A DNA stretch of 7,350 bases from Sulfitobacter sp. (GTDB taxonomy: Bacteria > Pseudomonadota > Alphaproteobacteria > Rhodobacterales > Rhodobacteraceae), in assembly GCA_026421135.1 (NCBI GenBank), contig JAPKCR010000096.1, positions 1 through 7,350 on the forward strand, given 5' to 3'. Below the pieces are notes generated by a model, which was given only the letters and a program-made list of their open reading frames with translations, was not told the origin of the DNA and ran no database searches. The first letter of the stretch is position 1; each line of letters opens with the position of its first letter. The position numbers were made by a program, and so were the translations under genes. Positions 1 through 6,654 of the stretch are shown here, in pieces.

Positions 1-700
1 CAGTGGAGCCCATGATCGCATCTGTGGACAGCGCACATGTCAGCACGCAGGTCGCCGCATTGCGCCACGCGCCCCAAAACCCTACCAGCGCGCAGGCCGT
101 TGAAAACTGTGTGCCGTTGATCAGCGCAAGGCCTTCTTTTGCGCCCAGCACGATGGGGGATATGCCCGCTTTTGCCAATGCTTCGCCCGCTGGCATGCGC
201 GTGCCGTCAAAAACAGCCTCGCCTTCTCCGATCATCGCTGCGGCCATGTGGGCAAGGGGGGCCAGATCGCCAGACGCGCCGACGGACCCTTGGCCGGGGA
301 TCACAGGAGTGACGCCTTTGGCAAGCATGTCTTGCAGAATTTCGACGGTCGTCATGGCGACGCCCGATGCGCCACGTCCCAATGAGAGCAGTTTCAAAAC
401 CAACATCAACCGTGTGGTTGCATCATCTAGCGGTTCGCCCACACCGCAACAATGGGAAAGGATTAGGTTGCGCTGAAGGGTTGCCACGTCCTTTGCCGCA
501 ATCTTGACGCTGGCGAGTTTACCGAAGCCCGTATTGACGCCGTAAACTGCGGCGTCACCGGCAGCGGCCTTTGCGACGAGTGCTTGAGCCGCCTTGATCC
601 CTGCGTGTGAGGAGGGGTGCAACACAACAGCTTTGTTGTCTGCCCAGATGTTTTGAAGTTGGGCCAACGTTGCCGCACCCGGTGTAAGTGTGATTGTCAT
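1..700 (-). CDS. hutH: Histidine ammonia-lyase (HutH), N-terminal 233 residues, cut by left edge
   Basis: HutH deaminates L-histidine to urocanate and ammonia in the cytoplasm, the first step of histidine degradation. Reading the minus strand from ATG 700-698 gives an unbroken frame to the window edge, about 233 of the usual ~510 residues. The sequence [14 protein letters not shown] carries Ala142-Ser143-Gly144, the tripeptide that cyclises into the MIO electrophile, and YGVNTGFGK contains the catalytic-type Tyr53; both are hallmarks of the lyase family. The start ATG overlaps the hutI stop codon (ATGA) and AGGGG sits five bases upstream, so the two genes are translationally coupled in one operon read from the hutI promoter. 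The paralogous phenylalanine/tyrosine ammonia-lyases share these motifs, but the hut context settles the call. Only the missing C-terminus limits certainty. Confidence 0.97.
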   Translation of the reverse strand, partial: MTITLTPGAATLAQLQNIWADNKAVVLHPSSHAGIKAAQALVAKAAAGDAAVYGVNTGFGKLASVKIAAKDVATLQRNLILSHCCGVGEPLDDATTRLMLVLKLLSLGRGASGVAMTTVEILQDMLAKGVTPVIPGQGSVGASGDLAPLAHMAAAMIGEGEAVFDGTRMPAGEALAKAGISPIVLGAKEGLALINGTQFSTACALVGFWGAWRNAATCVLTCALSTDAIMGST

Positions 701-1890
701 AGCGACCCCTTGAAGATGCGTTGGTGAAGTGGATTGAACCCGATGCGGTAGGCAAGTTCGGATGGATGTTGCGCATTCCAGACACAAAGGTCAGCGCGCG
801 CACCCGCAACGATGCGTCCGCGATCAATTCCGCCCAAAGCCATCGCGGCATGAGCCGTCATGCCCAGCAAAGCTTCCAGCGGTGTCATACGAAACATGGT
901 GCAGGCCATATTCATGGCCAGCAGTGGGGAGGTCAGCGGCGATGATCCGGGATTGCAATCTGTGGCCAGCGCCATGGGTACGCCGTGGTCACGGAACGAT
1001 TGGATCGGGGGGGCTTGGGTTTCGCGCAAAGTGTAGAATGCGCCCGGCAGCACAACGGCAACCGTTCCCGACTTCGCCAAGGCTTCAGCATCGGTGTCAG
1101 TTGCATATTCGACGTGATCGGCACTTAGCGCGCCGTATTTTGCGGCCAGTTGTGTGCCGCCGATATTTGACAACTGTTCGGCATGTAATTTTAGTGGCAG
1201 GCCAAGCCGAACGGCCACGTCAAAGACACGAGAAATCTGGGCGGTATCAAAGGCGATGCCTTCGCAAAAGCCGTCAACGGCATCGACCAGACCTTCGGCG
1301 TGCGCGGCGTGCAACGTCGGGATACAGACATCGTCGATGTAGGCGTCAGGCCTACCCTTGAATTCAGGCGGAACCGCGTGGGCACCCAGAAAGCTGGTAC
1401 GGACATCAACAGGGCGGACTTGAGCAATGTGGCGCGCAACACGCAGCATTTTCAATTCGGTCTCTTGATCCAATCCGTAACCAGATTTTACCTCGATCAG
1501 TGTGACACCTTCAGCAATGAGCGCATCAACGCGGGTAAGGGCGTCTGCCAGCAATTCTTGTTCAGTGGCGCTACGTGTCGCCGTCACCGTTGAGATGATG
1601 CCGCCACCCGCGCGGGCAACTTCTTCGTAGCTGGCACCGTTCAAACGCAACTCAAATTCCGCCGCACGGTTTCCGCCGAAAACGATATGAGTATGGCAGT
1701 CGATCAGCGCGGGGGTCACAAGCCGCCCACCCAGATCATGTGCCGATGCGTTGAGGTAAGTGTCAGGGACATCTGCCGCAGGGCCGACCCACGCAATTTG
1801 CTCTTCCCCTAGCGCAATGGCGCCATCCTCAATCAACCCGTAGTCTTGGTTGTCTTGCAGGGTCACAATTTTGGCGTTGGTCAAGAGCAT
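697..1890 (-). CDS. hutI: Imidazolonepropionase (HutI)
   Basis: HutI hydrolyses 4-imidazolone-5-propanoate to N-formimino-L-glutamate, the third step of histidine degradation. It belongs to the metal-dependent amidohydrolase superfamily. The product is 397 residues, close to the usual ~400. Visible metal and active-site motifs are DCHTH (His66, His68), LHAEQ (His236, Glu239), DHVEYA about 20 residues later, and ATDCNPGSS with Asp311. I place the start at ATG 1890, giving [11 protein letters not shown], which matches how family members begin. The frame stays open to an ATG at 1941, but that start would lie inside the predicted promoter and operator. The ribosome binding site is weak (AAGTGAG). 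The gene is first in the minus-strand operon and overlaps hutH by four bases. Nothing in it looks truncated or damaged. Confidence 0.97.
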   Translation of the reverse strand: MLLTNAKIVTLQDNQDYGLIEDGAIALGEEQIAWVGPAADVPDTYLNASAHDLGGRLVTPALIDCHTHIVFGGNRAAEFELRLNGASYEEVARAGGGIISTVTATRSATEQELLADALTRVDALIAEGVTLIEVKSGYGLDQETELKMLRVARHIAQVRPVDVRTSFLGAHAVPPEFKGRPDAYIDDVCIPTLHAAHAEGLVDAVDGFCEGIAFDTAQISRVFDVAVRLGLPLKLHAEQLSNIGGTQLAAKYGALSADHVEYATDTDAEALAKSGTVAVVLPGAFYTLRETQAPPIQSFRDHGVPMALATDCNPGSSPLTSPLLAMNMACTMFRMTPLEALLGMTAHAAMALGGIDRGRIVAGARADLCVWNAQHPSELAYRIGFNPLHQRIFKGSL

Positions 1891-1924
1891 GATGCGACTC
1901 ACTTGCAAATTAACGTGCTTAATG

Positions 1925-1954
1925 GTTTTATGTGCATACATAATAATATGTCAA
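1925..1954 (-). promoter_or_regulatory. Predicted sigma-70 promoter of hutIH
   Basis: On the minus strand a perfect -35 TTGACA (1954-1949) is followed after 18 bases by TAAAAC (1930-1925), a four-of-six match to the -10 consensus. Transcription would start near 1918, leaving a leader of about 28 bases before the hutI ATG at 1890. The predicted HutC box lies between and over these elements, so repressor binding would block RNA polymerase. This is read from consensus only; the weak -10 limits confidence. Confidence 0.5.
1928..1943. promoter_or_regulatory. Predicted HutC operator between hutI and hutF
   Basis: TTATGT-GCAT-ACATAA is an inverted repeat with perfect 6-base arms around a 4-base centre. 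Its core TGTGCATACA fits the GT-N4-AC pattern expected for HutC-subfamily GntR repressors, which bind sites resembling TGTATATACA. It lies in the only shared regulatory region of the divergent hut genes, on the spacer of the hutI promoter, and CATAAT (1939-1944) could serve as a -10 for hutF on the other strand. From known HutC proteins, urocanate would be the expected inducer releasing the repressor. Assignment to HutC is an inference from position and pattern. Confidence 0.6.
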
Positions 1955-1966
1955 GCGGAGTGAGTG

Positions 1967-3331
1967 ATGCAAACGATTTGGGCTGAGACGGCGCTGCTGC
2001 CATCTGGATGGGCATCGCATGTGCGGGTTGATATTGACGCGCAGGGGCGCATTAGCGGCGTTCAAACGGATGCACCTGCATATGGCACGCGTGTTGCGAT
2101 GCTGCTGCCCGCGCCTGTGAATGCGCATAGCCACGCTTTTCAGCGGGCTATGGCTGGCCTGACAGAGCGGCGTGGCCCTGATCCAAGCGACAGTTTCTGG
2201 ACGTGGCGCCAATTGATGTTCCGCTTTCTTGACCGCTTGACACCAGATCACATCGAAGCAATCACAGCCTTCGTGCAGATGGAAATGCTGGAAGCGGGTT
2301 ATGGCGCGTCAGTCGAGTTTCACTATCTCCACCATCAACCGGGGGGCGTTCCCTATGACAACATTGCGGAGACATCGACACGTGTGCTGGCCGCTGCGGA
2401 ACAGTCGGGCATAGGTCTTTGCCTTTTGCCCGTCCACTATCAGTACGGTGGGTGTGACCAGCGCAACCTGACCGCAGGGCAAATCCGCTTTGGCAATACG
2501 TTTGAACAATTTCAGACGGTTCATGCTGTGGCCTCTGCCAGCCTTACTGACGGGTCGGTCGATAACTCTATTGGCGTTGCACCGCATTCCTTGCGAGCTG
2601 TCGGCATTGAAGATCTTAGAGCGTATAACGCGGCATTCCCCAGCGGGCCGGTACATATGCATCTGGCCGAACAAACAGCAGAAGTCGTGGAGGTCGAGCA
2701 GCATTGGGGCGCACGGCCTGTGACTTGGGCGTTGGACAACATGGATCTCGACCCGCGATGGTGCTTGATCCATTGCACCCAGATGACGCTTGATGAAACA
2801 ATTGCCCTTGCGCGTTCAGGCGCAGTCGCGGGGCTGTGCCCGATTACGGAAAGCAGCCTTGGCGACGGAATTTTCGATGCTGTGCGTTGGGTTGAAAATA
2901 ACGGTGCCTTTGCCATTGGGTCCGACAGCAACATTCGCATCTCGCTGAGCGAGGAATTGCGCACGCTGGATTACTCCCAACGTCTGCGCGATGGCACGCG
3001 TGCTGCCCTTGCGTCGCTCGAAAAATCGACGGGCCGCCGCATGTTTGATGGCATCCTGAAGGGGGGCGCGCAGGCATCGGGGCGCGAAACGGGGCGCATT
3101 GAGGTCGGGTACTGGGCTGATCTGCTCTCGCTTGATGCAACGTCCGAGCATATGTGGGGCAGGGCGGGTGACACCGCATTGGATGCATGGATATTCGCAG
3201 GTGATGATCGTTTGGTCACAGATGTTTGGTCTGCGGGGCGCCATATGGTAAGGAGCGGCCAACATCTGCAGCGCGCACCAATTGTCGCGGCCTATAAACA
3301 AGTGATTGATGCATTGAGAGACGCCTTGTGA
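1967..3331 (+). CDS. hutF: Formiminoglutamate deiminase (HutF)
   Basis: HutF converts N-formimino-L-glutamate to N-formyl-L-glutamate plus ammonia, the fourth step of the five-step histidine pathway; HutG then releases formate and glutamate. The product is 454 residues, typical for the family, an amidohydrolase-superfamily zinc enzyme. Visible residues are NAHSHAFQRA (His54, His56, Gln59), PHSLR (His207, Arg210), HLAEQ (His232, Glu235), IHCTQ (His269) and GSDSN (Asp320), the expected metal ligands and catalytic set. ATG 1967 is chosen because GGAG (1957-1960) lies six bases upstream; GTG 1964 immediately before it would be too close. The stop overlaps the start of hutC by four bases (GTGA), so the enzyme and its regulator are co-translated. 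Presence of HutF rather than a direct formimidoylglutamase defines the pathway branch. Confidence 0.96.
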   Translation: MQTIWAETALLPSGWASHVRVDIDAQGRISGVQTDAPAYGTRVAMLLPAPVNAHSHAFQRAMAGLTERRGPDPSDSFWTWRQLMFRFLDRLTPDHIEAITAFVQMEMLEAGYGASVEFHYLHHQPGGVPYDNIAETSTRVLAAAEQSGIGLCLLPVHYQYGGCDQRNLTAGQIRFGNTFEQFQTVHAVASASLTDGSVDNSIGVAPHSLRAVGIEDLRAYNAAFPSGPVHMHLAEQTAEVVEVEQHWGARPVTWALDNMDLDPRWCLIHCTQMTLDETIALARSGAVAGLCPITESSLGDGIFDAVRWVENNGAFAIGSDSNIRISLSEELRTLDYSQRLRDGTRAALASLEKSTGRRMFDGILKGGAQASGRETGRIEVGYWADLLSLDATSEHMWGRAGDTALDAWIFAGDDRLVTDVWSAGRHMVRSGQHLQRAPIVAAYKQVIDALRDAL

Positions 3332-4029
3332 ACGCCCCCACCTTCAGAAATTGGCAAAGTGTGCAGGACGAAGTGCTGCGCCGTATTCATTCCCGTGAAT
3401 GGCCGCCTGGTGATTTGATCCCGAACGAGGCTGACTTGGCGATTGAGTTTGGCTGTGCCCGTTCCACGGTGAACCGCGCTTTGCGGTCTTTGGCGGAAAG
3501 TGGTCTGTTAGATCGCAAGCGCAAGGCAGGGACCCGCGTTGCGGCGCAACCCGTCGCCAAGGCAACGCTGGATATTGCGGTGTTGCGTCATGAGGTCGAA
3601 GAGCATGGGCTCAAATACGGCTACCAACTGATTTTACGCGATATTGCCGTACCGCCCCTTAGCGTTAGCGGCGCAATGAAATCTATGGCGGACGACAAGC
3701 TTCTGCACGTGCGCGCCCTGCATCTTGCGGATGACGAGGCCTATGCGATTGAAGATCGGTGGATCAACACACGCATTGTGCCAGACGCCGAGGCCGAGAC
3801 GTTTCAATCTGTAAGTGCAAATGAATGGCTGATGAAACATGCGCCTTATACGCATGGTGAAATTGCGTTCTCCGCTGTACAGTCATCAACCGGAGACGCA
3901 AGAATCATGGGTGTCGCGCAGGGCAGCGCATTATTTACAATAGATCGTTTGACGTGGGACGGCGCGGCGTCGGTTACCAAAGTGAGGCTCCTTTTCGTGC
4001 CAGGGTACCAGTTGCGAACTGGTCTTTGA
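3328..4029 (+). CDS. hutC: Histidine-utilisation repressor HutC (GntR family, UTRA domain)
   Basis: The 233-residue protein has an N-terminal GntR winged helix (about residues 7-72) with the diagnostic stretch IPNEADLAIEFGCARSTVNRAL and a wing ending KAGTRVA. A UTRA ligand-binding domain follows (about 80-230), including the family-typical AYAIEDRWIN. This is the HutC subfamily, whose members repress hut genes and are released by urocanate; that ligand is known from the family, not visible here. Translation starts at GTG 3328, overlapping the hutF stop (GTGA), so no separate promoter is needed. Because it shares the hutF transcript and the predicted operator lies upstream of hutF, autoregulation is likely. 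A GC-rich hairpin lies about 20 bases past its stop codon. It is intact and of normal length. Confidence 0.94.
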   Translation: MNAPTFRNWQSVQDEVLRRIHSREWPPGDLIPNEADLAIEFGCARSTVNRALRSLAESGLLDRKRKAGTRVAAQPVAKATLDIAVLRHEVEEHGLKYGYQLILRDIAVPPLSVSGAMKSMADDKLLHVRALHLADDEAYAIEDRWINTRIVPDAEAETFQSVSANEWLMKHAPYTHGEIAFSAVQSSTGDARIMGVAQGSALFTIDRLTWDGAASVTKVRLLFVPGYQLRTGL

Positions 4030-4049
4030 CTTTGCGGTCATGTCGGATT

Positions 4050-4075
4050 GGCCGCGCCATTTCGGTAGCGCGGCC
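4050..4075 (+). terminator. GC-rich hairpin after hutC, possible terminator
   Basis: GGCCGCGC (4050-4057) and GCGCGGCC (4068-4075) form a perfect 8-base stem around a 10-base loop, about 20 bases after the hutC stop. The following bases (CTGTAATTC) lack a clear T-run, so it is not a textbook intrinsic terminator. It also lies 21 bases beyond the end of the convergent small ORF and could shield both transcripts. Transcript end mapping would decide. Confidence 0.5.
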
Positions 4076-4095
4076 CTGTAATTCCCAAACGCAGC

Positions 4096-4224
4096 CTATT
4101 TCTTTGATTTGATCATGCTGATCGAAAATTGAACGGCGTTGTCGATGTGAACGACACCCTTGTAGATAGTTTCAGAAATGAACATTGCGGTGGACGTTGA
4201 GGGCGTAGGGAACTGGCCGTTCAT
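4096..4224 (-). CDS. Small hypothetical protein, 42 residues, divergent from the LysR gene
   Basis: I do not recognise this protein. The chosen start, ATG at 4224, gives a 42-residue product rich in Ser, Thr and Ile, beginning MNGQFPTPSTSTAMF and ending SMIKSKK. It has no clear membrane segment, signal peptide or cysteine motif. GGAG (plus-strand CTCC at 4233-4236) sits eight bases upstream of this start, a good ribosome binding site. The frame stays open to an ATG at 4302 (68 residues), which has no such site. It is transcribed away from the LysR gene with a strong LysR-type box in the ~130 bases between them, the usual arrangement of a LysR regulator and its target. It is convergent with hutC. 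It could still be a chance reading frame in a leader; conservation in relatives would decide. Confidence 0.45.
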   Translation of the reverse strand: MNGQFPTPSTSTAMFISETIYKGVVHIDNAVQFSISMIKSKK

Positions 4225-4312
4225 GGGGAATTCTCCGAATTTTAAAGGATGATTTATTCTGCGTCCATGTAGCTTGAAAGGTAGCCTATCGACAAACTGC
4301 ATTTTCTAACTC

Positions 4313-4337
4313 TATAGATAAGAATACCTAATCTATA
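4313..4337. promoter_or_regulatory. LysR-type operator, TATAGAT-N11-ATCTATA
   Basis: Perfect 7-base inverted arms (4313-4319 and 4331-4337) are separated by exactly 11 bases, giving the canonical T-N11-A geometry of LysR-family recognition sites. It ends 18 bases before the LysR start codon at 4356 and lies upstream of the divergent small ORF, as expected for autorepression plus control of a divergent target. TATAAA (4334-4339) may be the -10 of the LysR gene, overlapping the right arm. Binding by the adjacent regulator is an inference from geometry and position. Confidence 0.72.
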
Positions 4338-4355
4338 AATTGGACGATTTGCAGT

Positions 4356-5264
4356 ATGCGCAGGTTACCACCCCTTAAATCCTTGCAGGCTTTTGAATCT
4401 GCGGCAAGATGGTTGAGTTTTTCTAAGGCTGCTGATGAGCTATATGTGACTCCCGCAGCGATAAGCCAGCAAATCAAGCAGCTTGAGGCATTTCTTGGTG
4501 AACCATTGTTTCACCGGATGACCCGATCGGTCACTTTGACAGGCGCAGCAAAGACATTGCTGCCGCTTATGACTGAAGGATTTGATAAGCTGGCAGAAGC
4601 GGTTGACCGGCTCAAGGTTGAGGAGCATTCAGGTGTTTTGACAGTGAGCACAGTTCCCACTTTTGCAATCAAATGGTTGGTGCATCATCTTACGGATTTT
4701 TCCGAGAAATACCCGGATATCGATGTGCGGTTGGATGCGTCATTGGATATCCGTGACTTTGCCCGAGACAGCATTGATGTAAGTATACGTCTTGGCGTCG
4801 GCGACTATCCTGACTTGCACGTTGAGAAGGTGTTTGACGAAGAGGTGAGCCCTGTTTGCAGTCCCAAGCTTTTGGAAGGGCGAAACGCACTGACCAATCT
4901 GGCCGACTTAAAGCGCCATCGGTTGCTTCACGTTGATTGGGGATCATTGACCAACCAATCGCCTGACTGGAAAATGTGGGCACAAGCTGCGGGGTTGGAA
5001 GACCTGCCAGTTGAGCGTGGTCCCCACTTCACAGTAGAGAACATGGCGATTGAGGCGGCAATCAACGCTGATGGTATAGCTTTGGTGAGCCATTCTGCTG
5101 TTGTCGAAGACTTAAAGGCGGGGCGACTTGTCAGGCCTTTTGATCTAACCGTTCACAGCGACTTTGCCTATTGGCTCGTCTGTCCTCATGCGCATTTGCG
5201 CAAAGCGAAAGTCAGCGCATTTTGCAATTGGCTCATGTCCGAAGTGCATCAATGCCCCGTTTGA
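4356..5264 (+). CDS. LysR-family transcriptional regulator, GcvA-like
   Basis: This is a complete 302-residue LysR-type regulator. The N-terminal winged helix-turn-helix (about residues 7-66, recognition region SFSKAADELYVTPAAISQQI at 21-40) is followed by the linker helix and a substrate-binding domain from about residue 92 to the end. The opening RRLPPLKSLQAFESAARWLSFSKAADEL and the YPDIDVRLDAS and IDVSIRLGVGDYPDLHVEKVF stretches are typical of the GcvA-like clade, common in many copies in Rhodobacteraceae. The effector and regulon cannot be read from sequence. The true glycine-cleavage regulator would normally be near gcv genes, which are absent here, so I give no symbol. ATG 4356 is the family-typical start despite a weak ribosome binding site (GGA at 4342). 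The likely target is itself plus the divergent small ORF through the box at 4313-4337. Confidence 0.93.
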   Translation: MRRLPPLKSLQAFESAARWLSFSKAADELYVTPAAISQQIKQLEAFLGEPLFHRMTRSVTLTGAAKTLLPLMTEGFDKLAEAVDRLKVEEHSGVLTVSTVPTFAIKWLVHHLTDFSEKYPDIDVRLDASLDIRDFARDSIDVSIRLGVGDYPDLHVEKVFDEEVSPVCSPKLLEGRNALTNLADLKRHRLLHVDWGSLTNQSPDWKMWAQAAGLEDLPVERGPHFTVENMAIEAAINADGIALVSHSAVVEDLKAGRLVRPFDLTVHSDFAYWLVCPHAHLRKAKVSAFCNWLMSEVHQCPV

Positions 5265-5308
5265 ACCTTCGATAAAAGTGGTGGTTTCTTGACAGGCAAG
5301 TGCACTAA

Positions 5309-5346
5309 CCCCAAGGACTCTACGCAACGCTGGAGGGAACTTGGGG
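5309..5346 (+). repeat. Inverted repeat CCCCAAG...CTTGGGG downstream of the LysR gene
   Basis: Perfect 7-base arms (5309-5315, 5340-5346) enclose 24 bases, in which CTC (5318-5320) and GAG (5333-5335) could extend the structure. It begins about 45 bases after the LysR stop and ends about 70 bases before the repC remnant. No T-run follows, so it may be a weak or Rho-assisted terminator, or a remnant of a structured RNA. Function is not determined. Confidence 0.4.
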
Positions 5347-5416
5347 CTCAGGTCACTGTCTCTATGAAAAACAGATATAGTGTGCCGATGACGGTGTAGC
5401 TAAGGAATGCCGACAG

Positions 5417-5956
5417 GTGATCGCAATGACAATTCTGTTGAAAAAGGCGCTTATTACCTGTGATGAGAATGCGGACTTAGCACTGAAAATGAGCGCCACT
5501 TACAACCAAATTGAGCGGCACATACAGGATTCAGATAAAACCCGCTTTGACTCTGAAGGGCAGGGGGTTCATCTCAATTATCCAAAACAACCGGTGGACA
5601 ACTCACCAACCATAGTTGCTGAGAAAGACCAAGGCGTCACATTGGCAGAGGTAGTTGACACCTGCAAAGAGTTCCAATCGTTTTTTCCCACAGCGCTGCG
5701 GGATTGGCCGGATCTTGTTCGCATCGCAGACCAGATTGCGCAGATGCTGGGCATTGAGCAACCTGTCATGATTGAAGCCAAGCGTACCATGGGCGGTGAA
5801 TCGGCCGCAGTTACCGTTCTATGCATTCTCGAAAAGGCGCAATCGATCCGCAGCCCTGGCGCATATCTGCGACGGTTGACACAAATGGCTAAGAATGATG
5901 CCTTTTCGCTGAATCCTATGATGGCAGCGTTGAAGAACAGGGTAATTGTCAGCTGA
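5417..5956 (+). pseudogene. repC: C-terminal remnant of a RepABC-type replication initiator RepC
   Basis: RepC is the replication initiator of repABC plasmids and chromids in Alphaproteobacteria, normally about 400 residues. This frame encodes at most 179. From memory of the family, residues 25-40 (MSATYNQIERHIQDSD) resemble the RepC linker (ERHIQNS-like). Residues about 73-172 resemble the conserved C-terminal domain: a W-x-DLV segment, MLGI, MGGESAAVTVLCILEKAQ, then SPGAYLRRLT and FSLNPMMAAL. The N-terminal DNA-binding domain is absent and I see no trace of it upstream, where the LysR gene and its hairpin lie; repA and repB are also absent. The frame is open from 5381, with possible starts at GTG 5417 (AAGGA ten bases upstream) or ATG 5426. 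No internal stop breaks it, so a small protein could still be made. I call it a truncated relic, but a domesticated C-terminal-only protein is possible. Confidence 0.75.
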
Positions 5957-6228
5957 CAACAGAAAAAAAGATATGATTACAACTGGTTATTTTTTTGATG
6001 CGCTGGAAACTGCTTCATTTATGAAGAACTTGTCTTGCTGTAATTCAAATCCGTCAGGTGGCGCGATAGACGTTGCCAGCGATTAAGGGATCCGCAAAGG
6101 TGCACGACGGTGGGGTTTGCTGAACCTGGCTGGGGCCTTGATGCGGTGTTAGAGGGTGCCCGCGAACATTGACCCAGTTTATGATCTACAACTGAAGGGA
6201 TGACCGGAATCCTCAAGCGTCGGGCCAA

Positions 6229-6254
6229 TGTCAGTGCATGGGCCTACACTGACA
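6229..6254. repeat. 26-bp inverted repeat TGTCAGTG-N10-CACTGACA
   Basis: Perfect 8-base arms (6229-6236, 6247-6254) flank a 10-base centre in the gene-free stretch. No T-run follows, so an intrinsic terminator is unlikely. The symmetry and spacing would suit a dimeric DNA-binding protein, but no regulator gene lies close by. It may be a leftover operator or partition-type site; function unknown. Confidence 0.5.
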
Positions 6255-6508
6255 CCACCTAGACAGGGAAGAGCTCAGTGGGTCTTTGCTCAGGGTGCTT
6301 TGCACGAAGATATCCCAGTTTGTATCGAAGCTGGCTCCATAGCTTCAAGCGACTTGATAGGGCAGGGGGCCTAACGCTACTCGCGCCGAGCCGATTTCAC
6401 TGGGCGTGTGTTCGGAGTTACTTGTTGGAACGCGAATTAGCCGTGTTATGGACGGTCGATAGTAATTTAGATGGTGTGTTCATAACTGTGTGTATCGGAC
6501 GCTCTATC

Positions 6509-6520
6509 CCGTGAACGTTC
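6509..6520 (+). repeat. Direct repeat CCGTGAACGTTC, copy 1
   Basis: This 12-base word is repeated exactly at 6643-6654, 134 bases further on. Its core GAACGTTC is a perfect palindrome, so each copy could bind a dimer. The two copies bracket the 22-bp palindrome at 6590-6611. Role unknown. Confidence 0.5.
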
Positions 6521-6589
6521 TAATCGCCTAGATTGTTTTTTATCATAGCCAGTTTGAAAAACTCACTTGTGTACATGATCAGAACGCGA

Positions 6590-6611
6590 AATGTCTCGCG
6601 CGCGAAACATT
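6590..6611. promoter_or_regulatory. 22-bp near-perfect palindrome upstream of the phosphohexomutase gene
   Basis: AATGTCTCGCG (6590-6600) meets CGCGAAACATT (6601-6611) with ten of eleven pairs complementary and no spacer; only C6595/A6606 mismatch. It ends 63 bases before the ATG at 6675. The size fits either a dimeric repressor operator or a ParB-type partition palindrome such as those of repABC replicons, the latter suggested by the repC remnant 630 bases upstream. Neither is proven by sequence alone. Confidence 0.5.
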
Positions 6612-6642
6612 CTTGCGGCATAGCTTGGCCGAAAATCTAGTG

Positions 6643-6654
6643 CCGTGAACGTTC
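6643..6654 (+). repeat. Direct repeat CCGTGAACGTTC, copy 2
   Basis: This is an exact second copy of the word at 6509-6520. Here the palindrome extends to 10 bases (TGAACGTTCA). It ends 20 bases before the start codon of the right-hand gene, directly upstream of its ribosome binding site, so a protein bound here could affect transcription or the leader. Confidence 0.5.

Noticed and set aside
3..476. 157-codon plus-strand frame opposite hutH
   Set aside because: It is antisense to the well-supported HutH coding sequence and shows no recognisable family.
762..1361. 199-codon plus-strand frame opposite hutI
   Set aside because: It is antisense to a clear hutI frame, rich in Arg/His/Cys with no domain, as expected of a shadow frame in GC-rich DNA.
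1891..1941. Upstream start for hutI at 1941, adding 17 residues
   Set aside because: It would begin inside the predicted -10 and operator. The added residues do not look like the family, whereas [11 protein letters not shown] at 1890 does.
1964..1966. GTG start for hutF one codon before ATG 1967
   Set aside because: Only three bases would separate it from GGAG; ATG 1967 has proper spacing.
2816..3301. 161-codon minus-strand frame opposite hutF
   Set aside because: It lies within hutF coding sequence, and its composition (Arg/Pro/Cys-rich) is typical of a complementary-strand shadow.
4225..4302. 68-residue version of the small minus-strand ORF starting at 4302
   Set aside because: There is no ribosome binding site before it, and it would use most of the divergent regulatory region; the 4224 start has GGAG.
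5957..6000. T7 run after the repC remnant as an intrinsic terminator
   Set aside because: No GC-rich stem precedes the T-run; only A-run/T-run pairing is possible.
6019..6228. 69-codon minus-strand frame in the gene-free stretch
   Set aside because: No motif, no ribosome binding site and no recognised family. It could be insertion-sequence debris but cannot be supported.
6278..6514. 78-codon plus-strand frame in the gene-free stretch
   Set aside because: GTG start without a convincing ribosome binding site, unusual Trp/Cys-rich composition and no recognisable domain.
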